Assembly: GCA_047967505.1 (NCBI GenBank)
Contig: CM106540.1
Origin: Dipteris shenzhenensis
Lineage: Eukaryota; Polypodiophyta; Polypodiopsida; Gleicheniales
Reading direction: 5' to 3' (one strand)
Length of the DNA: 64,000 nt
Made by a program: the position numbers and the translations under genes. This document shows positions 22,141-35,100 of this stretch, piece after piece (the first letter of the stretch is position 1; every line of letters starts with the position of its first letter). The notes beneath the pieces are model-generated. The model was not told the origin of the DNA. It saw only the letters and a program-made list of their open reading frames with translations, and made no database searches.

Positions 22141-24052
22141 TGAGGTTCAGGGACTTTTTTGTATATAAGTATGTTACATGACCGCTCAATGGAATTCGGC
22201 AAACTTTGTCTTCAAGTTATAGTACACATTCCAAATTGAACATGAGAGCAAAAAATTATGGAATAAGGATTTGGAATGAGACCGTTAAAGCATTACAAGT
22301 GCTATGTTGCATGTGAAGCATGCATCCTGAAGACTATAAGATATAGCAATTTATTCAAAAACATCAAAATTTTGTTCTATATATACATGCAACCAAGTAA
22401 TCATTCAAAAGTACACTGCGTGAGCTTCTTCTCAACCCAAGGACACACCTAAATGAGAACATTAGGCATGGGTTAATGGGCCTCCAATGTTGTGCTAAAG
22501 TAATGCATACCCGTTTGAGGGTATGCTCCATAACTTTTTTTGGATTTGTTGAAAACTAAAATGGATTGAAAATTTGGAATCCAAACTAGTGGGACTAGTG
22601 CATGGTCGTCTTAAAACATTGATAGTTGTTGGTATTGGTATCTAGATTCACCCTAAAATGGAAGAACTTGAAAAAGTGCAATTTGTGCATGTGAAAAGAT
22701 ATTTTAATAAATCCAACACTATTTACAATTTTGAATTGTTTCTTTTTCCATGCACTTGCTTGCTATATGGCTCATAAGCATGCCAAAGGTCATTGCATTT
22801 AATAATACACAGTATCAAACCTGATAGCGTGCCCTTTAGCCTATTTGTGTTTTAAAGCATTTTGGCCACATTGCACTTGTTTGGGATATCCAATTCTATT
22901 GACGTGTATCACTAGAGGGGGAAAAACCGACAGCTGAAATTTCGCTACTCCCATGAATTTTAAAATTTCACACCTCTCGCCCATCAAATCTTGGAAGATT
23001 AAGTACTTGCAACCTGCCCTCGCCCTACAAATGCCTTGTAACCTACATGTACCTCGACGTGACCTTGTGCAGACTTTTGTTTGCCATTGTCTTATTTTGG
23101 GTAAGTTGTCTTCTATTCTTTGCTTGCCTCACTAGCTAGGTTCTCTGGGTCTATTCTGGACTGACCATGGCCCCTGGGGCACCAACTCCCTGTAGCAACA
23201 AAACCTATTAAAATCTTGAGTATGAGATGAATTTAACAATATGCCATAAGTAGAAACTAGTCAAACTAACATGGTTGTGTTCTACATTAAAAGAGCTTCA
23301 AATATGTTTACATCTTGAAATTTAGGTAACACATGCAAAAGTTACATTAATTTGAAAGGAGATGGGTTTTCATATTTTAGTTGTTTTATGCCCCCTCATC
23401 CAAAAGACCCCTCCCTTGGGCCTCACATATTATGAAAAATATGTACAAATCTTAAAAACTTGCATATTTTTTAAGGTATATGCCTTATATTTTGTGGGAG
23501 GGGAGACATGAGATTTTCATATTTTTCCCTTGCATATTTGAAATCCTTTTAGGAAATCCATGCATACTCTATATGGACCTTGTCCCCCCATACCCTAGAT
23601 TTTGGACGAGGGTAGTAACATAATACATATTGAGTTCGTGCCCTAGGTCGTGGCCATGGCGTCAATGGCAACATGCAGCTCACCATGGCTTGTAAGAGAA
23701 GTAGACAGAGGCTGTAAGATAGGAAAGCTGAAAAGCCAAGTCAAGGCACAAGAAACAGAGTGTCGGTCGAGGAAAGTGCTGGCACAGTATCGAATTGGCA
23801 ATAGAAGAAACTTTTGCAACATCTACGAATGGAGAAACAACGAGAAGAAATAAGATGCCTTACAGAGCAGTAGCAAGAAGCAATTGCAAATGCATGCATT
23901 CAATCATTGCCATCGGAGCGAAGAGCATGAGCTATGGTGTCACGATTGGTGATTTTGGATTGCCATTGCAGTTGGCATTTTCTTTTGGGCCAGATTTGCT
24001 CATATGGATGCACAGTACATGCACATGAGTCAGCTGCATCTTTTGATGCTTT
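22141..24052. other. No recognised gene
   Basis: AT-rich sequence with short frames only. The part from about 23650 has a slightly longer open frame (from ATG near 23656) without known motifs. It may be leader of the copia element that follows, but no 5' LTR matching the 3' LTR at 27945 is visible. Confidence 0.3.
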
Positions 24053-24238
24053 GAGCTTTGAGTTTTGGTGATATTTCACTCTATTGTGGCATACACATTT
24101 GGGTGCACCTGGTATTTGGTGTGATTCTCTCTTACAGGCACTAGCGAGCTTTGAGTTTTGGTGATATTTCACTCTATTGTGGCATACACATTTGGGTGCA
24201 CCTGGTATTTGGTGTGATTCTCTCTTACAGACACTAGC
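24053..24238. repeat. 93-bp tandem duplication in copia leader
   Basis: 24053-24145 is repeated as 24146-24238, near-identical (one difference in the final CAGGCACTAGC/CAGACACTAGC). It lies just upstream of the gag ATG at 24265. Confidence 0.95.
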
Positions 24239-24264
24239 ATTTGGGATTTTGCTTTATTTTCATT

Positions 24265-27200
24265 ATGGCATCCTCTTCCATGTTTGAAAAGGAGATTTTT
24301 GGCATTAAAAAGTTTTATGGGACAAACTTTTCTTTGTGGAAAGAACAAATGAGGGATGTGCTTATTCAAAAGAAGTAGATTAAACCCTTGGCAGGTATTG
24401 AAGGTAAGCTTGCAAATATGTCTGAGGATGATTGGAATGAGTCGGATGCATTAGCAAAGTCTACTATTAGACTTCATCTTGCAGAGTCAGTTTATTTCAC
24501 AGTAGTAAATGAGCAGACTACGGAAGATTTGTGGAAGGAACTGTGTGCCACTTATGAGAAGGAAACTACCTCTAATAAAGTTTACCTCATGAAGAGATTG
24601 TTTGAGCTGCAGACGAAGGAAGGGGTCTCCATTGCTTCTCACTTGAATGAATTAAATATTATTTTCAGCCAGCTTCAGGCTCAGAAGATGAATTTTGATG
24701 CGGAGATTAAGGCAATATTTCTCTTATGTTCATTGCCATCCTCATGGGATACCTTCCGTACAGTTGTCAGTAACTCTACACCTGGTGGAGTACTGAAATT
24801 TGATGATGTTGTGGGTAGCTTGTTGGCCAAGGAGATTAGACGGAAGTCTATGGACGGAAACAAGCAGGATGCAGCCTTAAATGTGCAAAGGGGTAGATCA
24901 CAGTTCAGGGGAAGTCCCAAGAAAGAGGGAAGTCTCGTAGCAAATCCAGGGCATGGAACATTGAGTGTTACCACTGTGGCAAGAAGGGCCATATGAAAAA
25001 AGATTGCTACAAGCTGAAAAGAGAGCAAAAGGATAAGAAAAAGAATGAAAATTGGGGTGCAAATCAAAAGGAAGAGAGTCTAAGGGAGGACAAAGGAAAA
25101 GTGAAGATCGAGGAGATCAATGCAATCACACATGATAGTGACAATGACGTTCTCTTCATGTCTAGTTTATTTGCAGAGTTGCTTACCACTTCAGATGATG
25201 CATATTCCCAGGATTGGATTTTGGATTCTGGTGCTTCATTCCATGTTACTCCCCATAGGGAATGGTTCTCCACTTATGACAATGGAAAGACAGGTTGTGT
25301 GCATCTTGGAAATGACTATGCATGTGACATAGTGGGAGCAGGTGACATAAAGTTTTCTTTTGCAAATGGGTCTGCATTTATTTTGAAACATGTGAGACAT
25401 GTACCTAAGTTGACCAAGAGTATTATTTCAGTGGGTTAGCTAGATGATGTTGGTTTTCACACCACTTTTGGCTTTCAGAGTTGGAAAATTCACAAGGGCT
25501 CTATGCTTTTGGCTAGGGGTGCCAAGTGTGGGACTTTGTATCCCTTACATGTATCAGGGGTATTTGATCATGTTGTTGTAATAATCGAGCAGCCAAACAC
25601 TTCTTTGTGACATTGCAGCTTGGGGCACATGAGCCAGAATGGAATGAAACTCTTATGCCGCTTGGGTTATGTACTGCATTTGAGTTTCTCTGATTTTGAA
25701 TTTTGTGAGCACTGTCTCTATGGGATGTCTCTATGGGAAGCAGACTAAATCAGCCCATAAAAGAAAGGGGAAGAAAGAGTTTGAAAAGCTTGATTTGGTG
25801 CATTCAGAGGTATGTGGTCCCATGCCTACACGCGGTCATTAGGTGGGGCTGAATACTATGTGACATTCATTGATGATGCAACTAGGAAAGTGTGGGCTTA
25901 TGCTATAGCTCAGAAGAGTGATGTGTTCCAGGTATTTCAGAAATGGCTGGCCTTGGTTGAGTATCAGTCAAGTAGAACGCTTAAATGCCTACGGACTGAC
26001 AATGGTGGAGAGTATCTCTCTCATGACTTTCAGCATTTTTGTGATACACGTGGGATTAAGAGGGAGCTCACATCCCCTCATACTCTAGAGCAAAATCCAG
26101 TTGCAGAAAAGATGAACCGTACCATTCAAGAAAGGTTGCAATGCATGCCACAGGTATACAATCAAGGGTAGATGATGGATCATCTATTGGTGGAAATGAT
26201 GAGCCAAATGTGGCTAATATGTAGGTGGGATAGCAAAGCTGAAATGCCCTTGAGAAGATCATCTAGAGTGTCTAGATCACCTAATAGGTTTGTTCCAGGG
26301 GTAGACTATGTGATGCTTACTAATTGCGGGGAGCCTTCTTGCTACAAAGAGGCTATGATGCGCAAGGATCAATGCAAGTGGGATTATGCTATGCAATCAG
26401 AGACGAGTTCACTTATGAAGAATAAGACTTGGGACTTGGTTTCTTTGCCACATGGAAAGAAAGCATTGCCATGTAAATGGGTCTAAAAAATGAAGGTCAT
26501 AGGTGATGATGTGCTTAGGTACAAGGCCCGTTTGGTCGCTAAAGGGTTCAAGGAAGAGAAGGGTGTGGACTTTGATGAGATATTCTCTCCGGTTGTGAAG
26601 ATGACCACACTTAGATGCATGCTTGGACTAGTGGCAGCAGAGGATATGGAGCTTATGCAGATGGATGTCAAGACAGCTTTCTTGCATGGGGATTTGCATG
26701 AGGAAATTTACATGGTGCAGCCGGAAGGCTTTGAAGAAAAGGGCAAAGAACATTTAGTTTGCAAGCTGAAGAAGAGTCTCTATGGCCTTAAGCAAGCGCC
26801 TAGAGAATGGTATCAGAAGTTTGATGCTTTCATTCGGTCCCAGGGTTTTAGGAGGAGGGAAATTGATCACTGCCTCTACACTAAAAGGGCTAAGGATAAT
26901 AGCCTGATAATCTTGGCACTATATGTGGATGATATGCTATTGGCTAGCAAGAATACTTATGAGCTAGATGCATTAAAGGCCAAGTTGCATGAGGCCTTTG
27001 ATATGAAGGATTTGGGACTTGCAGGTCATATTCTTGGTATGCACATCACGCATGATCAGAGTAGGAAACTCCTTTGGCTTTCATAGAAGGAGTATGTTAC
27101 AAAAGTATTGCAGCGTTTCAATATGGAGGGGGGGAAGGCAGTGAGTACTCCATTGCCTCCATATGTGAAACTGAGTCATATAGATAGTCCCAAATCAGAT

Positions 27201-27889
27201 GAGGAGAGGGCCATGATGGCCAAGGTTCCTTATGTATCAGTAGTTGGGAGTCTTATGTATGCTATGATAGCTACTAGACCAGAAATTGCATTTGTAGTGG
27301 GAGTTGTTAGCCAGTATATGGCTAATCCAGGAAAGAGGCATTGGGAGGTAGTTAAGTGCATCATGAGGTACATGAAGGGTACCAAGGAGATGTGCATCTG
27401 CTTTGGTAGAGGAGACATGCGTGTACTTGGGTACACAGATTCAGACTATGCAGGGCATGTGGATAGTAGGAGATCCACTTCTGGTTATGTGTTCACCTTT
27501 GTTCACCTTTGTAGGTGGTGTAGTGTCATGGATGTCTCACGCACAGAAGTGCATTGCTTTGTCTACCACAGAGGCTGAGTATGTTGCAACCACAAAGGGT
27601 TGCAAGGAGGCTATATGGCTTGATCGGCTAGTGGGGGATTTGGGGATTCATACATGTGTACCGACTTTGCATAGTGATTCCATGAGTGCTATTCAGCTAG
27701 CACAGAATCCGGTCTTTCATGCAAAGACCAAACACATTGAGGTCAGGTACCATTTCATCAGGGAGGTACTTGAGGACAAGGGCATAGAGCTTGTTAAGGT
27801 TCATACAAATGATAACCCTGCAGATATGCTGACGAAGAGTCTACCTAGTCAGCGGTTTGAGTATTGTCGTGTATTGATGGGCATTGGAT
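24265..27889 (+). mobile_element. Ty1/copia retrotransposon, gag-pol, nonsense-riddled
   Basis: Domains are in copia order. Gag comes from ATG 24265 with a TAG at 24376-24378, and ends near a frameshifted CCHC (YHCGKKGHMKKDC). The protease reads DWILDSGASFHVTPHREWFS and runs to a TAG at 25437-25439. The integrase core is GAEYYVTFIDDATRKVWAYA then LRTDNGGEYLS, with a deletion after NPVAEKMNRTIQE. The reverse transcriptase includes FSPVVKMTTLR, QMDVKTAFLHGDL, SLYGLKQAPREWY and LYVDDMLL, to a TAG at 27084-27086. RNase H includes YTDSDYAGHVDSRRSTSGYV, with a small duplication and frameshift, and ALSTTEAEYVA. A TAA at 26484-26486 precedes RT. At the gag, protease-end and RT-end TAGs, relatives usually have Gln (CAG). 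Confidence 0.9.
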
Positions 27890-27933
27890 AGTATGCTCAC
27901 TGGTTATTCTCCCTTAAAGGCACATTGTCCTTT

Positions 27934-28150
27934 AAGTGGGAGGTTGTGGGGGTTAAAGGTCACTGTGCCTTTACCCTGGTTATGTACAATACTCAAACAC
28001 ATATATAAATGAATGAAAAAGAAGATTAGGGTGGTTTTGCACCCACCAAAACTTGTGTGGCTCTCTGTTTCTCTCTCTCTCCCTCTTCCATTCTTGCTTC
28101 CGTTGAGAGCACACTCAACTAGAGTGCATGGTAATGAGTGATTAGAGCTT
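27934..28150 (+). mobile_element. Copia polypurine tract and start of 3' LTR
   Basis: AAGTGGGAGG (27934-27943) is a typical plant copia polypurine tract. The LTR begins TGTGGGGGTTAAAGG at 27945 and contains a TATATAAATG stretch near 28003. The right end is unclear. The matching 5' LTR was not found, so the element is probably 5'-truncated. Confidence 0.6.
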
Positions 28151-28289
28151 CATGATTTACCTTTGTGGGAATTACTGCCCGGTGGTGGTGGCTCTCATCA
28201 GCCACATCTGTCATGGCTAAGATTCCATTGGGCTGGCAGTTAATTACTAGCCACTAGAGTGGCCTGCTCACCCACCACATGGCATTTGC

Positions 28290-28862
28290 TTCATGATTAC
28301 TAGCCCATTTGGGGTGGCGCCTAAGATTCCACCATGGTGGCCTATAATTAATATGGATGGAACCTCGACGAGCTCCAGCCACCATGGTGGCTTGAACTTT
28401 ATAATATATATAAGATCCATGGCATTTGGCATTTTACTATGTTGCTCTCATCTGCCCCTACTCTGCCACTTTTCTCCACACCCCTCCTCCAGCTCTTTTT
28501 TGCCCCTGATCTACTTTGCTCCATGCACTCTCCTCCAACTTTCGTCACTCATCTACTCCCCTGCTCATCTACTGCTCACCTACTCATCTTCACCATGCCT
28601 ACTACCACCCCCCCTCGATGCTCTATGAACCCAATGTTATCTACCTTCTCATATAAGGTGATTGTGTTGCACTCACCTAGAGTAGAAATGCTAGCACTAG
28701 TGGAGACCCTTGGTCCCCACAGTCGATTCCCCACACACCCCTTAGATGACATGCTCACAGAGGACCTCTTTATGTTTGTGTTGTATGGGTTCCCCCTAGA
28801 TGTCGACGAAGGACTCAATATTTTTAGAGTAGAGTACTCTCAACTTGTTGGGGGGGGGGCGT
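28290..28862 (+). other. Unrecognised short ORF after a TATA-like, CT-rich leader
   Basis: TATAATATATATAAG near 28398-28412 is followed by a pyrimidine-rich stretch and an ATG at 28594. That ATG opens about 89 codons ending at a run of G near 28850. No family is recognised. Two CCACCATGGTGG palindromes lie upstream (about 28330 and 28380). Real coding status is doubtful. From 28863 to 29513 I see nothing. Confidence 0.2.
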
Positions 28863-29513
28863 AATCTGAGTCCCGGCAATTTGCATGGTCTTCGGCCTCT
28901 CCATCGTATCCTCCTTTGGCTCCCTAAAAAAGTTTAATGCGACAAGCTAGACTGGTGGAAAACCGTGTTGTACAAATTCCCTCTTGCTTAGACAAGGCTC
29001 TCATCAATGGCTGGATGTGATCTTTTGGGCTCTAAGGCTCTCAATGATCTTTTGGCTCACTGGATGTAATGTTTTGGTCTCTAAGGATCTCAACAATTGC
29101 TATGTAATCTCCTTTTGTTCAATTTGAGACTCTCAGTATGCACTGTTGTTAACTTTTATATTTGAATGGTTATGGCCGCTACCTGTAATCTTTTGGCCTT
29201 TAAGGCTCTCAATAATTGTCGCGTTTTTTTAAATGTAAGATCCTTTGTTCTATTTTTACTCAATATAAGTTGTTAATTTTTATATAACCTTTTATTGGAC
29301 CTAGATGTACATTGTAATCTCTTTTTCGCAATTTTCACTCAATAAATTGTACTTTTGCCCTCATTTATATTTACTGCAACAAGTACTACAATACCAGGAA
29401 AGAAGGACTACAATTTCCTTGGTTTATTAACCAAAATAGTGCAAAAATATATCCAATGACCCACCGCTGTGCTTGCATGGAGATACATCTAGAAAAATAC
29501 AATTAAACTTTCA

Positions 29514-29677
29514 AAAAATGCAATTGATGATATGGCCCTTGAGGGGTCCCCTCTAGGGGCAAGGGCCATATTGGCATGCATTATACAATATTCAAGATGC
29601 CACTAGAAAGAAATGGCATGTCGATATGGCCCTTGCCCCTAGAGGGGACCCCTGGGCCATATCATCAATTGCATTTT
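29514..29677. repeat. Hairpin: ~62-bp inverted repeat arms, ~35-bp loop
   Basis: Left arm 29516-29579 and right arm 29614-29677 are reverse complements with few mismatches. Both contain AATGCAATTGATGATATGG and CCCCTCTAGGGGCAAGGGCC. The left arm has a short extra TTGA. It could be a small fold-back/MITE, or, if transcribed, a precursor-like hairpin. Confidence 0.85.
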
Positions 29678-29801
29678 GCTTGGTTGTACAATGCTAAGAA
29701 CCAGTGTGGTGGTTGTCATACATCTCCTTCTGTTTGCTAGTGCGCTGGTCGTCATAGACCTCCTCTTGTAATACATAAAAATAGGTAACGGAACTATAAC
29801 T

Positions 29802-30292
29802 CCAAGAACCAGCGCGATGGTCTCTCCAAGACAACCTTGAATTTTGGGCAATGACAGGTCGTCAGGCTAGAGACTGCACTGAGGCAGATGCTCAGAATGA
29901 TAGATTGTGTCTCATTATTATGCCAAAAACTAGCATGGTGGTCTCTCCAAGCCAACCTATGATTTGCATGGGGGCTGCGGGCAAAGATGCGGCAAAAGGA
30001 TGCATGATGACAGGTGGTTAGGATAGAGACTGCACTGTGGCAGTGTTCAGAATGATAGATTGCATCTAATTGTCATGCCAAGAACCAGCGCGGTGGTCTC
30101 TCCAAGCCAACCTTCAATTTTAATGATCTGCATGGGTACGGTGCCTAGTGATAAGTGGCAAAAGGCTGCGTGATAATAAGTGGTTCTAGGCGGCTTAGGC
30201 CAGAGGCTTCACTGCGAAAAGCAGTGCAGAGATGCCGTGTGTCAAGCTATGCGGTGTTTAGAACAAATAGATTGTGTCTCATTATTACGCCA
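29802..30292. repeat. Three imperfect tandem units of ~120-215 bp
   Basis: Units start CCAAGAACCAGCGCGRTGGT at about 29802, 29923 (diverged) and 30078. Each ends with AGATTGTGTCTCATTATTATGCCA or a close variant. A fourth partial start lies near 29692. Unit length varies through internal indels. No coding sequence is supported here. Confidence 0.8.
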
Positions 30293-30726
30293 GTGCACCT
30301 TCATGACATCGAGAAAATTTCCATAGCAAGAGCGCTGGTCCACGCAAAATTCAAATATTCACCCAGAAGCACATTGCATCAAGGCCCCAAAATGGCCTTG
30401 AAAATGGTTTCGTGATTGGCTACACCCAAGCAAATGTTGACCCAGGACCATTTGGCTTTACTTGAGCAGGTGATTTGGAAACTCTAGAGGTACAACATTA
30501 GACTCAATGCCAAGAAATGCAAAGGGGCCTAGACACACATCAAATATATGGGGTTTATCATCTTAGCCAATGATGGTTCATTTAAGATCTTGAACAAGTC
30601 TAAGCACTCACCAATTATGTGCTTTCTCAATCTGCAAAGCAAGTCCATCGGCCACTCTTTTTTTTAGTATTCACCCTTTTTTTTGTGTGGCTTCGACTCA
30701 GCCTTAGAATCACTTTTCGATTCTAC
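30293..30726. other. No recognised gene
   Basis: A short patch near 30430-30640 (GGGGTTTATCATCTTAGCCA) has the flavour of gypsy reverse-transcriptase sequence but is too short to call. Otherwise nothing. Confidence 0.25.
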
Positions 30727-31040
30727 GTGAAACAAATTCAAAATGTATGAGTAAAACTTGGATATATATTACCTGCATCTTTTTTAGGGGTTGACTACCC
30801 CTCTAATACATTCGGCTTTTCTATATAAGTTGAGTTTTAAGTAATAAGTTTTCTTTCCATTTATCCATCCTTGGATATGATGGTTGTCTTGTTTCAAAAT
30901 GTAAAAGAGTAAAACTTGGATGTATATTACTAGGATATTACCCGGGTCTTCTTGAGGGGGGCTGACAATACATTTGGCTTTTATATATAAATTTAGTTTT
31001 AAAGTAATGAATTGTCTTTGCATTTATCCATTCTTGGATA
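30727..31040. repeat. Duplicated retroposon-tail-like repeat (~155 bp units)
   Basis: About 30727-30880 and 30890-31040 are direct repeats: AGTAAAACTTGGATRTATATTA, a GGGGTTGACTACCCC-like block, AATACATTYGGCTTTT, then CATTTATCCATYCTTGGAT. The GGGGTTGAC...ATACATTCGGC core, read on the minus strand, matches the insert at 43491-43592. So it belongs to a dispersed retroposon family. Confidence 0.7.
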
Positions 31041-32150
31041 CAATGTTCTCTCTTTTATGAGACTGCTTCACTAAATTGGACTTTATAATTTGATGGACAT
31101 TTTCAAATTATACAGTATGATTCTCCATATCATTACATCTAAGTTAGAAAAACTAATATATGATTCGACACAAATGCTCACTAAATGGGCCTAGCTTACC
31201 CCATTAAACCTCTACCTTCCAACAAGCAATTAAATAGATATCACTATGATCATCCCCTCCCAAATACATCACCCTACTCCTCCACCTCTGTACAATCCGA
31301 GAGCGTCTCACACAATCTTTCCTCCCGAATCTTGAAGAGAGCTCCTCACACTATCCTCCCCTAATCTTGAAATCATGACATATGAGAGCTCCTCACAAAT
31401 CTTCATGATATACACAGTCTCCTTACATAAATCTTGTAAGATCTATACTACAACGTTACCTTGAATGCAATCCTAGTGGTGCAAGTCTTGTTTTGGACAT
31501 ATTCAATGACAGGCTAGAATAGATTTAGGAAGCACATATTATAGCTATGCAGATGCTCTAAGCACCTTGAGTAGTATCTACTCTTAGCGCCAAGACACAA
31601 AACATCTCACAAGCCACTATAAAGTTTGATTCTCTTACCAAGGCTAGAACAACTTGCCATCGAGCCTACTAAACTTTCTTAGAACCAGAAGAAGAGCTAC
31701 TAGTTCCTTTGCTAAAACATGGATGTGTATCTAGCCCCATTGGTGGATGAATTGCAAATTTTATAGAATGGCATGTAGGTTTATGACATTTCATAGCCTT
31801 TGGGTCAACGTCATTATTGAGTAAAAGGAATTTTGATGTGGACCATGCATGATTATCTTGGATTGCATGATTGCCCTAGTACAAAATTTCTCTTCCAGCA
31901 GATTTTCTTATGCCACTATGCTTTTCTTTCATTTCTATAGGATGTAACTTGTGACCTTGCATTTTAATAGGTCTCCAAATATCCAGATACTTTGCATGTC
32001 CAACTTGTGGAGATAGTTTGTGTAGTCGGTACTCAAAAGATGTTTGAACAACACTCCTATTTTGGATGATCTTTTGAAGATGTACAAAACTGTTTTATAT
32101 TAATATAATCACTCTTTTTCTGCCCAAAAAAAAAAGAAGTCCAAAAACTC
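31041..32150. other. No recognised gene
   Basis: AT-rich sequence with no conserved frame. A short A run near 32130-32140 may be a retroposon tail. Confidence 0.35.
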
Positions 32151-32159
32151 CAACTAGCA

Positions 32160-35100
32160 TGCAACAAGCTCTTCATATTCTACACACTTCCATTCGGGAG
32201 AAATATAAAGTCAAATATCTATTGGACCCAATGAATATATTTAAAAATGTGTCCAAAATGTTGTGGAAACATATGATTGGGGATAGATACAACCCAAAGG
32301 CATGAGATGACTTGAAAGTTAGCCTTTTGGCCAAGACAAAATCATGTTGGCAAGATGATTTTACCAAAGTCAGCATGGGTGTCGAGAAAAGTAGAAGAGA
32401 CCTGGATGAAGAGCGTTTTCATGGGTATGAAAATCACAACCCAGTACATGCATAACATAAAGGGTGCCTTTACTTCAAATGGAAAACTAAGTGTTCTAAT
32501 GTCACATCATTGGCACAAAATGATTCACGTAACATTACTTCCACTTGAGTTCGACCCATTTTTGAACTCTTGTTTCAATTTGAACGACATATCCTTGTTT
32601 CTACATTATGTACTTCCAATTGCTTTGTGGGATGTAGTACTAAAGATGCATCATAGGCCATCAACAAGCTCAATGTATTTGTAAGGTATGTCAAAGGCTC
32701 TACAAATGCATGTCTGATTTTCCTTCTCATTGCAAAAGCAAGCTCCATTGCTTACTGCCGACATGTAAATGCAGGTGGATATAATCAAAAGAGATTAAGA
32801 CATCATCCATTATGCAAATGAGACTTCTTGCAATTGAAGCCTTATGTTTTATTGAGAAGGCATTTCCAATGAGTATCATGGACATCGAATTGCATCTACT
32901 TGTGCACTTGGCAGATGGAGCGGAATACATAGGCACTCTGCCTAGACGATGGACATTTTTCTTGGAATAGTTTATGAAGGTGTTGAAAAAACAAAAAAAG
33001 CACCCTTTTCCAAACTATGGAGGCAAAATACACAATTTTATGTCAAACTTCTTTTAAAAATAACTACTTTTATGGCAAAAATATTACTTACATCTTACTC
33101 TAAAACCTTAAAATGCCCAATATTATGAATTGGAAAGAGTGTTCTAACCTATAGTTTGGAAAACATGACAAATTACAAAGAAGAAGTAATTGTTTTATTC
33201 AAATAGGAAAGTCCTTGGGCCTTTTGCTTTAATATAGAAATTACTTTTCAGTGCTTAATTGTACAAATTTTTATAACTCAAAACCATACACAAGAATTTC
33301 TATAGCTTACAATTTAAACATTTTTACACATTGATGAATTCCACATTTCTTTTATTTATTTTCCTTTTAAGCATCTTTGATTCAACTTTCTCTTGAGCAC
33401 TTTTGTTAAAATAATTTTATACCAATTACTTTCATAGAAGTAACAACATTGCCCTCAAGTATAAGTTATGTACCAATATATATTTCCAAACTCCATGTTG
33501 TATGTAATGTGCTATCCATAAACCTATAGGAATGCATTGCCTTTTAAAAAATCTTTCTTTCTATATAGTGTTAATCCAATGCTTGAATTTAAGAATATTT
33601 AAATATTAGCATAGGTAGTTATATGGAGTTCATGGCCATGGAAGAGGTTTGTTGAATGTAAAGATGTTTTTAGATTTAAATATTAACTAAAGACTTTTAT
33701 CATCTGACATTATTTGGATCAAATATAGTTAAATTTTGATCTAAATAGTGAACGATTTTAAGTTTATCAATTTACTTTATTTTAATCCAAGCTGTTGTGA
33801 TGTGAACTTGAATTCTGGAGTCCAAAATTGGGGGTAGTGGATTGAAATTTCCATCAAGGGAGTGAAATCTTCATCCAAAAAAAGGGGGAAATGAAGCGTT
33901 CCAAAATGTGTGAAATCTCACTTTCATCCAATGAAACTTTTAATGCCAAATTTTCTCGATGATGGGAAAAAAATCGTCCAAAAACTCCACCAAGATGAAA
34001 AAATTTCCGTCGACGACGAACAATTTTTTCCATCACAAAATCAAGATTTTGGATTCTAGAATCCAAGTGGATTCTAGAATCCCAAATTCCATCGACGAAA
34101 GAAACCTTTCATTGACGGACTAAGATTTTCATCGACGGATTGAAATTTTCATCGATAGAAATTTCAATCCGTCGATGAAAATCTCAATCCATCGGATTGA
34201 AATTTCTATCGATGAAAATTTCAATCCGTCGATGAAAATCTTAGTCCGTCGACAAAACGTTTCTTCCATCGTGATGGAATTTGGGATTCTAGAATAATCT
34301 TGATTTTGATGATGGAAAAATTTCCATCAATGGAAATTTTTTGATGGACATAAATTTTTTCGTTGGTCGAATTTTTGGATGAATTTTTTCCCATCGGCGG
34401 GAAATTTTGGCACTGAAAGTTTCATTGGATGAAAGTGAGATTTCACACATTTTGGAACACTTCGTTTTCCCCTTTTTTGGGACAAAAATTTCACTCCCTC
34501 GATGAAAATTTCAATCGGCCACCCAATTTTGAATTCCACAATCCAGGTTCACATCATAATTTTCAAACAACAATTGTTCTTGTTTTGATGACTTTTTAGA
34601 AAACTAGAAGTTCTATTTTTTCGATGGCTTAGATTGAATAAAGTAAACTCGAATCTTACTACCATCTAAATATTGACCATTAGGTGGAAATTGAACCATT
34701 TGGTCCAAATAACAATAGATTGTATAACTTGCTTCTCTAAACTTTGACCATTTAGATAGTTTAGTTACGATCTAATTCTAGAGACATTTTAAGTTTCAAT
34801 AAACCTCTTCTTTGAGCATGGATTGAATATCCTTATTTATCTTAACATAAAAAATATGCTCTAATTCAAATATTAGAATGAACTACATTGATTGAGATGA
34901 AATTCCTTAATTTATTGTAGAAAAGAAAGCACATTTTGGTAGTTATAAGTAAAGGATGTATTATACATTTCATAATCATGCATGAATTACTAGTAGCTCT
35001 TAAACTATTAGATCATGTCATTGACTTGGTTTTTATTTTTTTTGTTTGACATGAAAAGCCAAAAAATCGCACCTTCAAACTAGGAATATGTACATTTTTA

